Made by a program: the position numbers and the translations under genes. Source: Pseudomonadales bacterium (lineage in GTDB: Bacteria > Pseudomonadota > Gammaproteobacteria > Pseudomonadales > Azotimanducaceae). Taken from it: a stretch of DNA of 64,000 nucleotides. Shown here piece by piece: positions 35,410 through 44,907 of this stretch. Below the pieces are notes generated by a model. It did no database searches. It was not told where the DNA came from and saw nothing but the letters and a program-made list of their open reading frames with translations. Positions within the stretch are counted from its first letter, which is position 1. Each line of letters starts with the position of its first letter. Location of the stretch: positions 62,001 to 126,000 of the forward strand of contig JAQXDL010000010.1 of assembly GCA_029251375.1 (NCBI GenBank), in the 5' to 3' direction.

Positions 35410-36768
35410 GTGTCGAATAATAACAATAGTAACGAAGCACCTAGCGGCCAAGAAAAAAACCAAACACAAAAAGCCGCAGCCATAGATCGTCGCAACTATG
35501 TGCTCTTGTGCTTTCTCACCATTCTCAATGTTATGAATTTTGTCGATCGACAACTACTGGCAAGCTTCGCCAATTTTATCGTGCCGGACCTGGAACTCTC
35601 GAACACAGAGTTCGGTCTTCTTACAGGGCTTGTCTTCATCACATTCTATGCCGTGATGGGTTTATTCATGGGCGCACTGGCGGACATGGTACATCGACCC
35701 AGACTTATCGCTTTCGGTCTCGCCCTATGGAGTATTTTAACGGCTGCATCAGGCGCGGCGAAAGGTTTTGTTAGCCTCGCTATTCCGAGAATGTTTATTG
35801 GCGTCGGTGAATCTGTACTAACGCCTACATCCATGTCGATATTAGCGGATCGCTTTCCTGCAGCGAAATTAGGATTCGTATCAGGGTTTTACTATCTAGG
35901 CGTACCCGTGGGTGTTGGCGTAAGTCTCTTGGTTGCTGGCTATCTGGGTCCGGCAATCGGCTGGCGAAACTGTTTCTATGCGCTAGGAGTAATTGGCGTT
36001 GTGCTCGCGATTATTATGCTATTTGTCAAAGAAACACCACGTAAACACCAAATAGAAAGTAACGATGAACAACCGAAGCAAAGCTTTCGATCCATCGCAA
36101 AGCAACTCTATGCCATTTTAAAGTTCTCACCCGCTTTGGCACTCACAATGGCTGGCGGCATTGCAACACACTTTATTTTGGGCGCTGCAGCCTTCGAACA
36201 ACTTTGGTTTGTCGCCGAACGTGGATTTGATCGCGCCTATATCGCTCAGGCAACCGGTTGGTACGCGGTTGCAGGGGGTATTTTGGGGAATCTGTTTGGC
36301 GGCTTAGGTAGTGACTGGTGGCAACGTAACCGGAGCAGCGGCCGGCCAATGTTTCTAGTTGTTATTCTCCTAGTGCTAGTGCCGATTGGCTTCGCCTATC
36401 GAGTCGTTGATCCTAATAGTGGCTTCTTTTGGTTTGCTATCTTCTGCGCCTATTTTCAACTTGGCAGTTTTTACGGTCCTACATTTTCCACGGTTCAAGA
36501 ATTAGTGCCGCCACAGATTCGATCAACCGTCGTTGCATTTTATTTGCTTGCGCTCAACTTAATTGGCCTAGCGGTCGGCATTACAGCGTCAGGGTTTTTC
36601 ATCGACTATTTGATCGCGAACGATGTTGAAGAGCCTTACACCATTTGTTTGTTGGTCTTCAGTGGATTCTCGGCGACGGCTTTGCCACTATTTTATTTCG
36701 CTGCACGCCGCTTTCACAAAGACAGAGATCGCCTTTACACGGCTATGCAAGCAGGTCAGTTTAATTAA
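35410..36768 (+). CDS. MFS transporter, spinster-like (second copy)
   Basis: A 452-residue, 12-span carrier. It shares MNFVDRQLLASF in helix 1, EFGLLTG, and GVGESVLTPTSMSILAD in helix 4-5 with the carrier at 4919, so the two are paralogues. The hydrophilic tail before helix 1 is Asn-rich. The start is GTG at 35410, because the nearby ATG (35408) is in a frame that stops at once. It sits 21 bases upstream of the aldo/keto reductase and should be cotranscribed with it. Confidence 0.88.
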   Translation: MSNNNNSNEAPSGQEKNQTQKAAAIDRRNYVLLCFLTILNVMNFVDRQLLASFANFIVPDLELSNTEFGLLTGLVFITFYAVMGLFMGALADMVHRPRLIAFGLALWSILTAASGAAKGFVSLAIPRMFIGVGESVLTPTSMSILADRFPAAKLGFVSGFYYLGVPVGVGVSLLVAGYLGPAIGWRNCFYALGVIGVVLAIIMLFVKETPRKHQIESNDEQPKQSFRSIAKQLYAILKFSPALALTMAGGIATHFILGAAAFEQLWFVAERGFDRAYIAQATGWYAVAGGILGNLFGGLGSDWWQRNRSSGRPMFLVVILLVLVPIGFAYRVVDPNSGFFWFAIFCAYFQLGSFYGPTFSTVQELVPPQIRSTVVAFYLLALNLIGLAVGITASGFFIDYLIANDVEEPYTICLLVFSGFSATALPLFYFAARRFHKDRDRLYTAMQAGQFN

Positions 36769-36789
36769 TGACCGGATAGGAATCAGACA

Positions 36790-37974
36790 ATGAAATACAG
36801 ACGCTTCGGCAGAACCGAAATGATGCTTTCTCAGTTTTCACTAGGTTGCATGCAATTCACCGGTGATAGTTCGGAAGAGAATGCCATTGCCACCATAGAG
36901 AAGGCCGTTGCGCTTGGCGTCAATCATATTGAGACCGCCAGGGGCTATGGAAACTCGGAAGAGCGAGTCGGCAAAGCGCTGAAGCGAATACTCAAAACAG
37001 TACCGCGCGAAAAGCTGTACATCACAACTAAAATCGGACCTTCCAGCGACGTTAACAACTTCAAAAAGAATTTTGAAAGGTCCATGAAACACTTAGGCAT
37101 AGACTATCTCGATAACTTAGATTTTCACGGTCCAGGTTCCTACGAGACGCTCAAACCTGCTTTATCGGACAAGGGTTGTCTTGGCTATGTTCGCCAACTT
37201 ATGAGCGAAGGGGTAGTAAGACATCTTGGCTTTTCAACCCACGGTTATCCTAAAGGTGTGATGGAACTGGTGAACACTAACGAATTTGATTCGATCAACC
37301 TGCATTACTACTATTTCTATCAGGGTCTACAAGATGTTGTGGATCGTGCAGCAGAATTGGATATGGGTGTCTTCATCATCAGCCCGAACAATCAAGGCGG
37401 CAAACTACAAGCGCCGACCGATGCGTTGACTCGAGCTTGCCAACCACTTGCACCAATGACGTTTAACCACATGTGGCTGTTAAACAACCCTAAAGTACAC
37501 ACATTGTCTTTTGGTCCTGCAAACCCAGATCAGATCGAAGCAAATCTGATTGCGCAGGATTATGATGGCACGGGCACCGATCGCCATCTTTTTGACGACG
37601 CGCTGCAACGGGTTACAGAGCGTTATCAGCAGTCCCTCGGAGAAGAGTTCTGCACGACATGTAACCTGTGCCTACCCTGCCCCGAAAATATTAACATTCC
37701 CGGCCTGCTGAACTGGCGCCAAATGAACAAGGCGTTCGACATGTACGATTTTACCAAGGCGCGTTATGAAAAAGTCGGCAGCGGCGGCGCGTGGATTCTC
37801 GGCCGCAAAGGCAACGCATGCACGGATTGTGGTGAATGTGAACCACGCTGTCCTGAAAAGCTCAATATTCCTAACCTGCTAAAGTTGACACATCAGGAAT
37901 TAGAAACAGGTGTCACCTCAGGACCTAGCTGGGATCACGAAGGCGACCTGCAAAAGGAAGACTTAAGAAGTTAA
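36790..37974 (+). CDS. Aldo/keto reductase with C-terminal iron-sulfur motifs
   Basis: A 394-residue protein. The first 270 residues form the AKR barrel: LGCMQFTGD, then NHIETARGYGNSEERVG, where Tyr53 is the usual acid and the usual catalytic Asp is a Glu48. The last 110 residues carry two cysteine motifs, CTTCNLCLPCP near residue 286 and CTDCGECEPRCP near 342, the pattern of 4Fe-4S ferredoxin domains. The NADPH reductase fold is therefore joined to an electron-transfer module. An AGGAA site precedes the ATG. Substrate unknown. Confidence 0.88.
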   Translation: MKYRRFGRTEMMLSQFSLGCMQFTGDSSEENAIATIEKAVALGVNHIETARGYGNSEERVGKALKRILKTVPREKLYITTKIGPSSDVNNFKKNFERSMKHLGIDYLDNLDFHGPGSYETLKPALSDKGCLGYVRQLMSEGVVRHLGFSTHGYPKGVMELVNTNEFDSINLHYYYFYQGLQDVVDRAAELDMGVFIISPNNQGGKLQAPTDALTRACQPLAPMTFNHMWLLNNPKVHTLSFGPANPDQIEANLIAQDYDGTGTDRHLFDDALQRVTERYQQSLGEEFCTTCNLCLPCPENINIPGLLNWRQMNKAFDMYDFTKARYEKVGSGGAWILGRKGNACTDCGECEPRCPEKLNIPNLLKLTHQELETGVTSGPSWDHEGDLQKEDLRS

Positions 37975-37981
37975 GGGTAGC

Positions 37982-38767
37982 CTAGCGCCCATTAAAAGTC
38001 GGTTTACGCTTCTCTAAAAATGCGCCTATTCCTTCCACCTTATCCTCTGTCTGCACCAACGCGCCTTGACCAAACTTCTCCATCGCCAGTGCAGATGCTT
38101 TACTGCCTTCCATACCTTGATGAACCATAATTTTCATAAACTGAGGGACAAAGGGTGCGAAGGAGGCCAGGTGTTCGGCCCGACGTTTAACCTCGGCAAG
38201 CAGATCGTCGGGTTCAACGATGCAAGTCACAAGACCTATTTGTATGGCGCGCTCTGAGTCAATAGGGTTACCCATCAACAACATTTCCATACCCCAACCT
38301 CGCCCAACAATTCGAGGGAGTCGCGCTGTTGCGCCACCGCCAGGAATGATGCCGAGTTTACCTTCTGGCGTACCAAAACGACTGTGGGGTGTGCAAATCC
38401 TCAAATCACAACCCAGTGCGATCTCTAATCCACCACCCATACAGATGCCATCAATAGCTGCGATGGTGGGTTTTGGCGTTTCTTCCAGCTGCTCAGCTAA
38501 GCCTTGGACGATTGGCTCAAGTGCTTTTCTCAAATCCCTGTCCGCCACTTCGTTGAGATCAGACCCTGACGCAAAGGCTTTGCCGCCAGCGCCGGTAATG
38601 GCAATAACACGAATATTGATATCCTGCGCGGCCATCGCGACAGCATCATGCAGCTCGTCTAAGGTATCGAGTGAAATTGCATTATGCTTCTCAGGTCGGT
38701 CAATGGTAATCAAGGCAAGAGAATCAATTACCTCATAGCGGATGCAAGAGAAGTTTTCTGTATTCAT
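37982..38767 (-). CDS. Enoyl-CoA hydratase
   Basis: A 261-residue crotonase-fold enzyme. Oxyanion segments are TGAGGKAFASGSDLNEV (about 54-70) and DGICMGGGLEIALGCDLRI (about 100-118). The active-site strand FGTPEGKLGIIPGGGATARLPRIVG carries the first catalytic Glu and the GGG turn expected of a true hydratase. The tail FLEKRKPTFNGR is standard. It ends 7 bases from the end of the aldo/keto reductase gene, convergently. Confidence 0.9.
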   Translation of the reverse strand: MNTENFSCIRYEVIDSLALITIDRPEKHNAISLDTLDELHDAVAMAAQDINIRVIAITGAGGKAFASGSDLNEVADRDLRKALEPIVQGLAEQLEETPKPTIAAIDGICMGGGLEIALGCDLRICTPHSRFGTPEGKLGIIPGGGATARLPRIVGRGWGMEMLLMGNPIDSERAIQIGLVTCIVEPDDLLAEVKRRAEHLASFAPFVPQFMKIMVHQGMEGSKASALAMEKFGQGALVQTEDKVEGIGAFLEKRKPTFNGR

Positions 38768-38848
38768 GATCTGTCCATGCTGATGTAAAAAATGAGATCT
38801 TCAAGCTTGTTTTTGATGTCAGCATAGAAGATTGGATTGAAGAGTGAG

Positions 38849-39529
38849 CTAAAGCTCAGTTGCAATAACACTTCGCGCTACCTTTAGACGAATCCAAAGC
38901 ACCCTGATGCCGTAACCCAGCACCGGCATAAACATAAATGCCATGCCAAACAAATATAAGGATTCACTTGTCTCAGCAAGTACACCTAATAACGTATAAA
39001 GAGCCGCAAGAAAAAGATTCGCTAATCCTGTCGCAATAAAAAATTCTGCAAAAGAGAAACGGTGAAAACCTGCAGCCAGAGCACTCATTTCCGCTAATAC
39101 AGGCACGCCACGACACGCGATCAACATCATAAATCCATATTTACTTAAATCGAAGCTAAGACTTCTGAATTCCGCATCACTGAAATAGCGATGAAATAAT
39201 GTGTTGCGAAAAACCCTGCCCGTAAAATAACCTAGCCAACTACCAAACGTTAAACCAACAAAACAGCTGAGAAATCCCCAACTCCATCCCAAGACTAGAC
39301 CACCTGCGTTCCCCACGACACTTGAAGGTATCGGTAAAAACACATCGAGGGTTAAAACAGTAACAATCATTGTAGCGACTTCGATCGGATGCGCGCCATT
39401 AACAATAGCGACGATCAGATCGTTCGTATGATCACCCCAAAACAGAAACGGCAAAATAACAACCATTAGGAAAAACAGGTGGGCTACATAAATTAGTCGT
39501 CGCTGGCTGAACCAGGTATTCATCATCAA
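38849..39529 (-). CDS. VTT-domain (DedA/TVP38-like) membrane protein
   Basis: A 226-residue protein with about five membrane spans. The central block reads FLPIPSSVVGNAGGLVLGWSWGFLSCFVGLTFGSWLGYFTGR, then a loop CRGVPVLAEMSALAAGFHRFSFAEFF and a terminal membrane helix. This is the VTT (SNARE-associated) family, whose members scramble or transport lipid carriers and help with membrane homeostasis. The specific role is unknown. It lies 81 bases upstream of the hydratase on the same strand. Confidence 0.82.
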   Translation of the reverse strand: MMMNTWFSQRRLIYVAHLFFLMVVILPFLFWGDHTNDLIVAIVNGAHPIEVATMIVTVLTLDVFLPIPSSVVGNAGGLVLGWSWGFLSCFVGLTFGSWLGYFTGRVFRNTLFHRYFSDAEFRSLSFDLSKYGFMMLIACRGVPVLAEMSALAAGFHRFSFAEFFIATGLANLFLAALYTLLGVLAETSESLYLFGMAFMFMPVLGYGIRVLWIRLKVARSVIATEL

Positions 39530-39923
39530 TTCTCTATTTGGTAAATGACTAGATTCAGCTTTTACCCTACCTTAAGGATAACGCATCAAGTCAACTGGCT
39601 TTGCTACCAACAACCAAACACTTCTAAAAACCTCTTCTTAGACGCCTATTGTGCCATCTTTGCAGCCAGATTATACATTTCTGCTCGTTGAGAAATATCG
39701 CATCTTACGGCGAACATACTGACTCAGGAAATTGGTCCAATTCGAGAGATTTCATTTTTCTCAGACATAGCCAAAACACCAATTTCCGCTCTCACTAAGA
39801 TCAATTATCGATACCCTAAGAAATCCCAGTATTTGTTCATATCAGGTATACACAACTTGAATTACTTATGTAGTATAGGACAGCTATTTCAAGTGCCATC
39901 TATCGAGGGAGTACGAAAATCAA
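39530..39923. other. Intergenic region between divergent VTT-domain and molybdenum hydroxylase genes
   Basis: These 394 bases separate divergent transcription units and should hold both promoters. The last 100 bases are A/T rich and end with GAGGGAGTACG, a good ribosome-binding site for the gene at 39924. No dyad or repeat was recognised. Confidence 0.5.
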
Positions 39924-40781
39924 ATGAGATATGAAGCACCAAAAACCACAAAAGAAGCTGCAACGTTTCTAAAAAAAGAAAAAGGCGATGCTTTTATCTT
40001 GGCGGGAGGCACAGACCTTCTCGTCAAAATGAAACTTGGCATATCAGCACCCGATCTTGTCGTTGATATCAAAAAGATCCCTGCGATGAATGCCATCAAT
40101 CATAACGCATCAGGCTCTAAAATCGGTGCTGCAGTGTCAGGTGCAGAACTTGGGGAACACAAAGGTCTCAGTAAAAGTTGGCCAGGTGTTGTTGAAGCGA
40201 CCAATTTAATTGGTTCAGACCAGGTTCAAAGTCGAGCCACAATGGTTGGTAACTTATGCAACGCTTCACCTGCAGCTGATAGTGTCCCCGCGATGATCGC
40301 TGCTGGCGCCAAGGCTATTGTTGTTGGGAGCACAAAACGCCGGACGGTTCCTGTTGAAAAAGTTGTTACAGGCCCAGGCCAAACATCCCTCGCCGACGAC
40401 GAAGTCATCGAAGCAATCACCCTTCCTAAGCGCGGCAAGAGAGCCGGTGATGCGTATTTAAGGTTTATTCCAAGAACTGAGATGGACATTGCCGTCGTCA
40501 GCGCCGGTGTTAATCTGACGCTTGAGCGGGGTGTCGTCAAGACCGCTCGCATTTGTCTCGGCGCAGTAGCACCTACGGCAATTCTAGTACCCGCGGCGGC
40601 TAAAGCTATCATCGGTACAAAACTCGATGATGAAGCATTAGACAAGCTAGCAGCTGCCTGTTCAGCCGCATGTAATCCGATTGATGACAAACGCGGAACC
40701 ATCGAATATCGAGTTCGAGTTGCAGGCGTGCTTGCAAAACGAGCTGCCAAAATAGCCTTTCAACGCGCAGGAGGTGCCTAG
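39924..40781 (+). CDS. FAD-binding subunit (CoxM-like) of a molybdenum hydroxylase
   Basis: A 285-residue subunit. FAD-binding motifs are AFILAGGTDLL (about residues 19-29) and ATMVGNLCNASPAADS (about residues 105-120), as in medium subunits of xanthine dehydrogenase and CO dehydrogenase families. It passes electrons from the iron-sulfur subunit to an acceptor. It ends with TAG immediately followed by the ATG of the next gene, so the three subunits are cotranscribed. A GAGGGAG site precedes the ATG. Confidence 0.9.
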   Translation: MRYEAPKTTKEAATFLKKEKGDAFILAGGTDLLVKMKLGISAPDLVVDIKKIPAMNAINHNASGSKIGAAVSGAELGEHKGLSKSWPGVVEATNLIGSDQVQSRATMVGNLCNASPAADSVPAMIAAGAKAIVVGSTKRRTVPVEKVVTGPGQTSLADDEVIEAITLPKRGKRAGDAYLRFIPRTEMDIAVVSAGVNLTLERGVVKTARICLGAVAPTAILVPAAAKAIIGTKLDDEALDKLAAACSAACNPIDDKRGTIEYRVRVAGVLAKRAAKIAFQRAGGA

Positions 40782-41279
40782 ATGTCTAGTGTACTTGTCT
40801 CTACTACTATTAACGGCGACCCAGTTGAGTTCGCCTGTCCTCCAGAAGAAACTTTGCTTGACTCACTTCGAGATCGAGTTGGCCTTACCGGCGTCAAGGA
40901 AGGCTGCGGCACAGGTGATTGCGGCTCTTGCAGCGTCACACTCGATGGCAGACTTATGTGTTCGTGTCTTGTTCTCAGCGCTGAGGTTGAAGGCAAACAG
41001 GTTGGTACCGTTGAAGGTATGGTTCAAAATGGCCAACTTCACCCGCTCCAAGAAAGCTTTATTGATAACGCGGCGTTGCAGTGTGGTATTTGCACACCTG
41101 GCTTTCTAGTAGCCGCAAACGCTTTGCTAGCACGTAACGCGAACCCCACCGAAACAGAGATTCGCTATGCTTTAGCGGGCAACCTTTGCCGTTGCACAGG
41201 TTATGACAAAATTGTTCGTGCAGTTCAGGTTGCCTCAAAGGAAATGCGCAAGAAGAGTAAGAAGACTAAGAAAAAATAG
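40782..41279 (+). CDS. [2Fe-2S] subunit (CoxS-like) of a molybdenum hydroxylase
   Basis: A 165-residue subunit with two 2Fe-2S clusters: the ferredoxin-type set near residues 44-66 (KEGCGTGDCGSC ... CSC) and the helical-domain set in QCGICTPGF and NLCRCTGY (about residues 104-145). It carries electrons from the molybdenum centre to FAD. The basic Lys-rich tail (KKSKKTKKK) is unusual. It begins with zero bases between its ATG and the previous stop. Confidence 0.92.
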   Translation: MSSVLVSTTINGDPVEFACPPEETLLDSLRDRVGLTGVKEGCGTGDCGSCSVTLDGRLMCSCLVLSAEVEGKQVGTVEGMVQNGQLHPLQESFIDNAALQCGICTPGFLVAANALLARNANPTETEIRYALAGNLCRCTGYDKIVRAVQVASKEMRKKSKKTKKK

Positions 41280-41352
41280 TCAGCAGGCGCATCTTCGCAC
41301 AAACAAATGAATGTAAGTTCTAGCACACAAAATTTGGAAATAGGAATCTGAC

Positions 41353-43617
41353 ATGGGAAACGATACCAGTTATACAGATCAGAAATTTGAGCAGGTCGGT
41401 CGACGCGTCAAGCGACCCGACGGCGTAGATAAGGTTACAGGTCGAGCGAAATACGGTGCCGATGCATATGCGCCGGGTCAATTGGTCGGATTAATTTTGC
41501 GCTCGCCACACGCGCACGCCCGCATCAAGAAAATAGATACTTCGAAAGCCGAAAAGTTAGCCGGTGTGAAAGCGGTTGTGACCTATGACGATCTACCCGA
41601 TCTGACGGGTGGCAATAGAGGCATGATGGATATTTTGGAAAACTGCATGGCGAGAGGTCGAGCACTTTATGATGGTCACGCCGTTGCTGCTGTCGCCGCA
41701 GTTGATAAGACAATCGCTAAACGAGCATTGAAGTTGATTAAAGTCACTTATGAGAAGTTACCGCACGTCACAGATGTTGACGAGGCAATGGAAGCTGATG
41801 CGCCGGTCGTTCAGGATTTTGTGTTTACCTCCGGGGTCGAACCTAAACCGACCAAGCCTTCCAATGTTTCAGGTATTTCTCAGTTTGGTCACGGTGATGT
41901 CGATGCGGGCTTTGCTGAAGCCGATGTCATCGTCGAGAAAAGCTACAAAACGGAGCAAACCCATCAAGGTTACATCGAACCTCATGCGTGCCTTGCGAAC
42001 ATGAGTTCAGATGGTTCCGGTGAACTTTGGGTGACCACGCAGGGACATTTTGTATTCCGAAATGTTTGTTCAACGCTACTCGGTATCGATATCGCCAAAC
42101 TGAAGGTCACCGCCTCTGAAATTGGCGGCGGCTTCGGCGGCAAGACCCATGTATGGATGGAACCTGTTGCGTTAGTCCTTTCACGCAAAGCGAATCGCCC
42201 GGTCAAACTCGTGATGACACGAGACGAGGTATTCAAAGCCTCAGGACCAACCTGTTCAACGTCGATTGATGTCAAAATTGGCGCTAAAAAGGACGGCACG
42301 ATTACCGCCGCTTCGGCAAATCTACGCTATCAGAACGGCGCATTTCCGGCTAACTGGGGCATGATCGGCGCGATGACCGCTTACGCTTGCTACGATCTTA
42401 AGAACGTTAAAACCGTTGGCTACGATGTATTGGTTAATCGCCCGAAAGTTGCAGCCTATCGAGCCCCTTCCGCGCCGATGGCGGCTTTTGGGGTCGAGAG
42501 CACAATGGATTTGATGGCGGGTAAGCTCGGCATGGATCCTGTTGAATTCAGAATCAAGAACGCCGCCAAAGAAGGCACCCGCGCATCCTATGGTCCCGTC
42601 TATGGTCCTATCGGTATCGGCCCAACGTTGGAAGCTGTGAAGAAGCATCCACACATGCGAGCAAAACTGAAGAAGAACCAAGGACGCGGCATGGCTTGCG
42701 GTTTCTGGTTTAACTTCGGTGGCCAAACCTGTACCGACCTTAACATCGGTGTTGATGGCACAGTCTCATTGACCGTTGGTACAATCGACGTCGGCGGATC
42801 AAGAGCCTCCTTGTCCTTGATTGCCGCCGAGGAACTTGGCATTGACTATGAGCAGGTCAAAGCAAGCGTCGCTGACACCGCATCTCTGGGTCACAACGAT
42901 ATGACCGAGGGTAGTCGCGGTACATTCTCCTCAGGTATGGCGACGATTTTCGCGGCTCGCAACGCAGTTGAAGTCATGAAAGGACGTGCCGCAAAAATGT
43001 GGGATATTCCCGTTGAAGATGTGGTTTGGGAGAATGGTGGTGCGAAAGCCACCGGTAAGGCTCACTCCAACCTACCGCCATTGACGTTGAAAGAAATCGC
43101 GGCTAAGTCGCCACAAACAGGCGGCCCTATTGCCGGACACAACGAGACTGTTGCAGACAATGCCGGTGTTTCGTTTGCCAGTCATATCTGTGACGTCGAG
43201 GTAGACCCTGAGACAGGTTCAACCCGCGTTATTCGTTACACCGTCGTTCAGGATGCAGGCAAGGCTATTCACCCAGATTATGTCGAAGGGCAATTTCAAG
43301 GTGGCGCCGCCCAAGGCATTGGTTGGGCACTGAACGAAGAGTATATCTACGGCAAGGACGGTACGCTGCAGAACCCCGGATTTCTCGATTACAGAATCCC
43401 TGTTTGCTCTGACCTACCCTTTATCGATACGGAGATTCTCGAAATCCCTAACCCTAATCACCCTTACGGTGTTCGTGGTGTAGGTGAGACTTCTATCGTA
43501 CCGCCACTGGCGGCGATTGGAAACGCAGTATCGAATGCAGTGGGGGTTCGTTTGAACCATATCCCCATGTCACCACCTCGGATCCTAAAAGCGCTTGACG
43601 AGCAAGCTGGCGGCTGA
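41353..43617 (+). CDS. Molybdopterin-binding large subunit (xanthine dehydrogenase family)
   Basis: A 754-residue catalytic subunit. GGGFGGK near residue 258 and the C-terminal GVRGVGETSIVPPL, with the catalytic Glu, mark the molybdenum site. The active-site loop reads AYRAPSAP, not the AYRCSFR of form I CO dehydrogenase, so CO oxidation is unlikely. It should hydroxylate an aldehyde, N-heterocycle or aromatic acyl-CoA. An AGGAA site precedes the ATG, 73 bases after the small subunit. No substrate-specific gene is adjacent except a dienelactone hydrolase and P450 downstream. Confidence 0.9.
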   Translation: MGNDTSYTDQKFEQVGRRVKRPDGVDKVTGRAKYGADAYAPGQLVGLILRSPHAHARIKKIDTSKAEKLAGVKAVVTYDDLPDLTGGNRGMMDILENCMARGRALYDGHAVAAVAAVDKTIAKRALKLIKVTYEKLPHVTDVDEAMEADAPVVQDFVFTSGVEPKPTKPSNVSGISQFGHGDVDAGFAEADVIVEKSYKTEQTHQGYIEPHACLANMSSDGSGELWVTTQGHFVFRNVCSTLLGIDIAKLKVTASEIGGGFGGKTHVWMEPVALVLSRKANRPVKLVMTRDEVFKASGPTCSTSIDVKIGAKKDGTITAASANLRYQNGAFPANWGMIGAMTAYACYDLKNVKTVGYDVLVNRPKVAAYRAPSAPMAAFGVESTMDLMAGKLGMDPVEFRIKNAAKEGTRASYGPVYGPIGIGPTLEAVKKHPHMRAKLKKNQGRGMACGFWFNFGGQTCTDLNIGVDGTVSLTVGTIDVGGSRASLSLIAAEELGIDYEQVKASVADTASLGHNDMTEGSRGTFSSGMATIFAARNAVEVMKGRAAKMWDIPVEDVVWENGGAKATGKAHSNLPPLTLKEIAAKSPQTGGPIAGHNETVADNAGVSFASHICDVEVDPETGSTRVIRYTVVQDAGKAIHPDYVEGQFQGGAAQGIGWALNEEYIYGKDGTLQNPGFLDYRIPVCSDLPFIDTEILEIPNPNHPYGVRGVGETSIVPPLAAIGNAVSNAVGVRLNHIPMSPPRILKALDEQAGG

Positions 43618-43666
43618 TGGCTCGACCGATAAGAACTGCAATGCATGAGTAGTGGGTAAGTTAAAA

Positions 43667-43909
43667 ATGAAGATTAGCCTATCACCTAATCTCCAAGCAG
43701 CCGCCGATGGCGAGGAATCGATTTCGATCGTTGCCGCAACCATCGGTGAGCTTCTTTCCAAACTAGCAACACAATATCCTAATATGTCCCAGCATCTCGA
43801 CGCCGGAATTGCTGTCGCAATAGATGGTCAAATCTATCGAGACGACTGGGGTAAAAAAATTCCAACCGACGCCGAGATTTACCTATTGCCTCGAATTCAG
43901 GGCGGTTAG
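43667..43909 (+). CDS. MoaD/ThiS-like sulfur carrier protein
   Basis: An 80-residue ubiquitin-like protein when started at the ATG at 43667 (a GTG five codons earlier is also possible). It ends in RIQGG, the Gly-Gly tail that carries sulfur as a thiocarboxylate. The middle reads TIGELLSKLATQYPNM and AIDGQIYRDDWGKKI, standard for the MoaD/ThiS fold. Its place just downstream of the molybdopterin subunit suggests that it supplies dithiolene sulfur for the cofactor or the sulfido ligand of this enzyme. No MoaE or MoeB is adjacent. Confidence 0.82.
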   Translation: MKISLSPNLQAAADGEESISIVAATIGELLSKLATQYPNMSQHLDAGIAVAIDGQIYRDDWGKKIPTDAEIYLLPRIQGG

Positions 43910-43962
43910 TTGTTTATTTTAAGCGCTCAATATCACACCGTATTTGTTAAACGAGGCATTCT

Positions 43963-44850
43963 ATGACCGACCCACACCAACTATGGCCGGACGCTGGCGA
44001 TCTGCAGCGAGACGAAATCAGCTTTTCTTTTCGCGGCAATAACTTTGTCGGGCAGCTTGTTGCTCCCCCAGCATCACAGGGACCCAAGCCCCTCGTTATC
44101 GTGATACACAACTACCAAGGTCTGAAATTCTTCGATGTCGATGTTGCTGAATATCTCGCAAGGCTTGGCTATGTAGGGCTGGCGATTGACCTCTACGGCG
44201 ACACGGTGCCTGCCGATGAACGCGACTTTCCAGAAGATCCACAAAAGATCCCCGCTTTTCAAAAAAAATGCTTCGAAGGCATGGTCGCTATGGATCATGA
44301 TCATGAATTGTTTCGGTCACTGCTTGCCGAATGGATTCGCCTTGGCCTCGAACACACCAGCGTTGAGAGCGCCTTTGCACCCGCCGCCATCGGTTACTGC
44401 TTTGGAGGAATGGCAGTGCTCGAATGTGTCCGTGGTGGTTTGAACGTGGCCGGCGTTGTCTCCTTACACGGTTTGCTACAAACAGGTGAAGACCCCAACC
44501 CAGCTGCTAACGGGGCGGAGAGACCGGCACTTAAGCTGTGTGAAAATGACTACAATACTAAAACCGTCGTGGTCGTCGAAAATGGCGCCGAAGACCCTTT
44601 AGTACCCGATGAAAGCAAACAGCGTTTCTTTAAAGAAATGAATGATGCTGGCGTTGACTGGGTCTTCCATCACTATGCCGGCACACCACACGGCTTTGCG
44701 TTGCCACCGTCACTCGGCCGGCCAGGCAAACTACACGAAAGCACCGACCGACGCTCGACAATGAACATGCTGAACCTTTTTCGAGAAATCTTTCCAGGTG
44801 TGCCGCAAAACGTCGTCAGTCACAATGCTTCTGGCACGGCGATTCCTTGA
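43963..44850 (+). CDS. Dienelactone hydrolase family protein
   Basis: A 295-residue alpha/beta hydrolase. The nucleophile Cys is in AIGYCFGGMAVLEC (near residue 147), the oxyanion region in VIVIHNYQGL near residue 48, and the catalytic His in GTPHGFA near residue 245. Family members open lactones or hydrolyse esters in aromatic or terpene degradation. It follows the MoaD-like gene by 53 bases on the same strand, so it may share the molybdenum operon. Confidence 0.85.
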   Translation: MTDPHQLWPDAGDLQRDEISFSFRGNNFVGQLVAPPASQGPKPLVIVIHNYQGLKFFDVDVAEYLARLGYVGLAIDLYGDTVPADERDFPEDPQKIPAFQKKCFEGMVAMDHDHELFRSLLAEWIRLGLEHTSVESAFAPAAIGYCFGGMAVLECVRGGLNVAGVVSLHGLLQTGEDPNPAANGAERPALKLCENDYNTKTVVVVENGAEDPLVPDESKQRFFKEMNDAGVDWVFHHYAGTPHGFALPPSLGRPGKLHESTDRRSTMNMLNLFREIFPGVPQNVVSHNASGTAIP

Positions 44851-44907
44851 TACGGCGTAAAGTTCTGCTGAACCTCGTCCGTCAAGACACTTGCGCCGCA
44901 GGTATCA

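Noticed and set aside
41353-43617. Carbon monoxide dehydrogenase large subunit
   Set aside because: The active-site loop AYRAPSAP lacks the Cys-Ser-Phe-Arg pattern of form I CO dehydrogenase.
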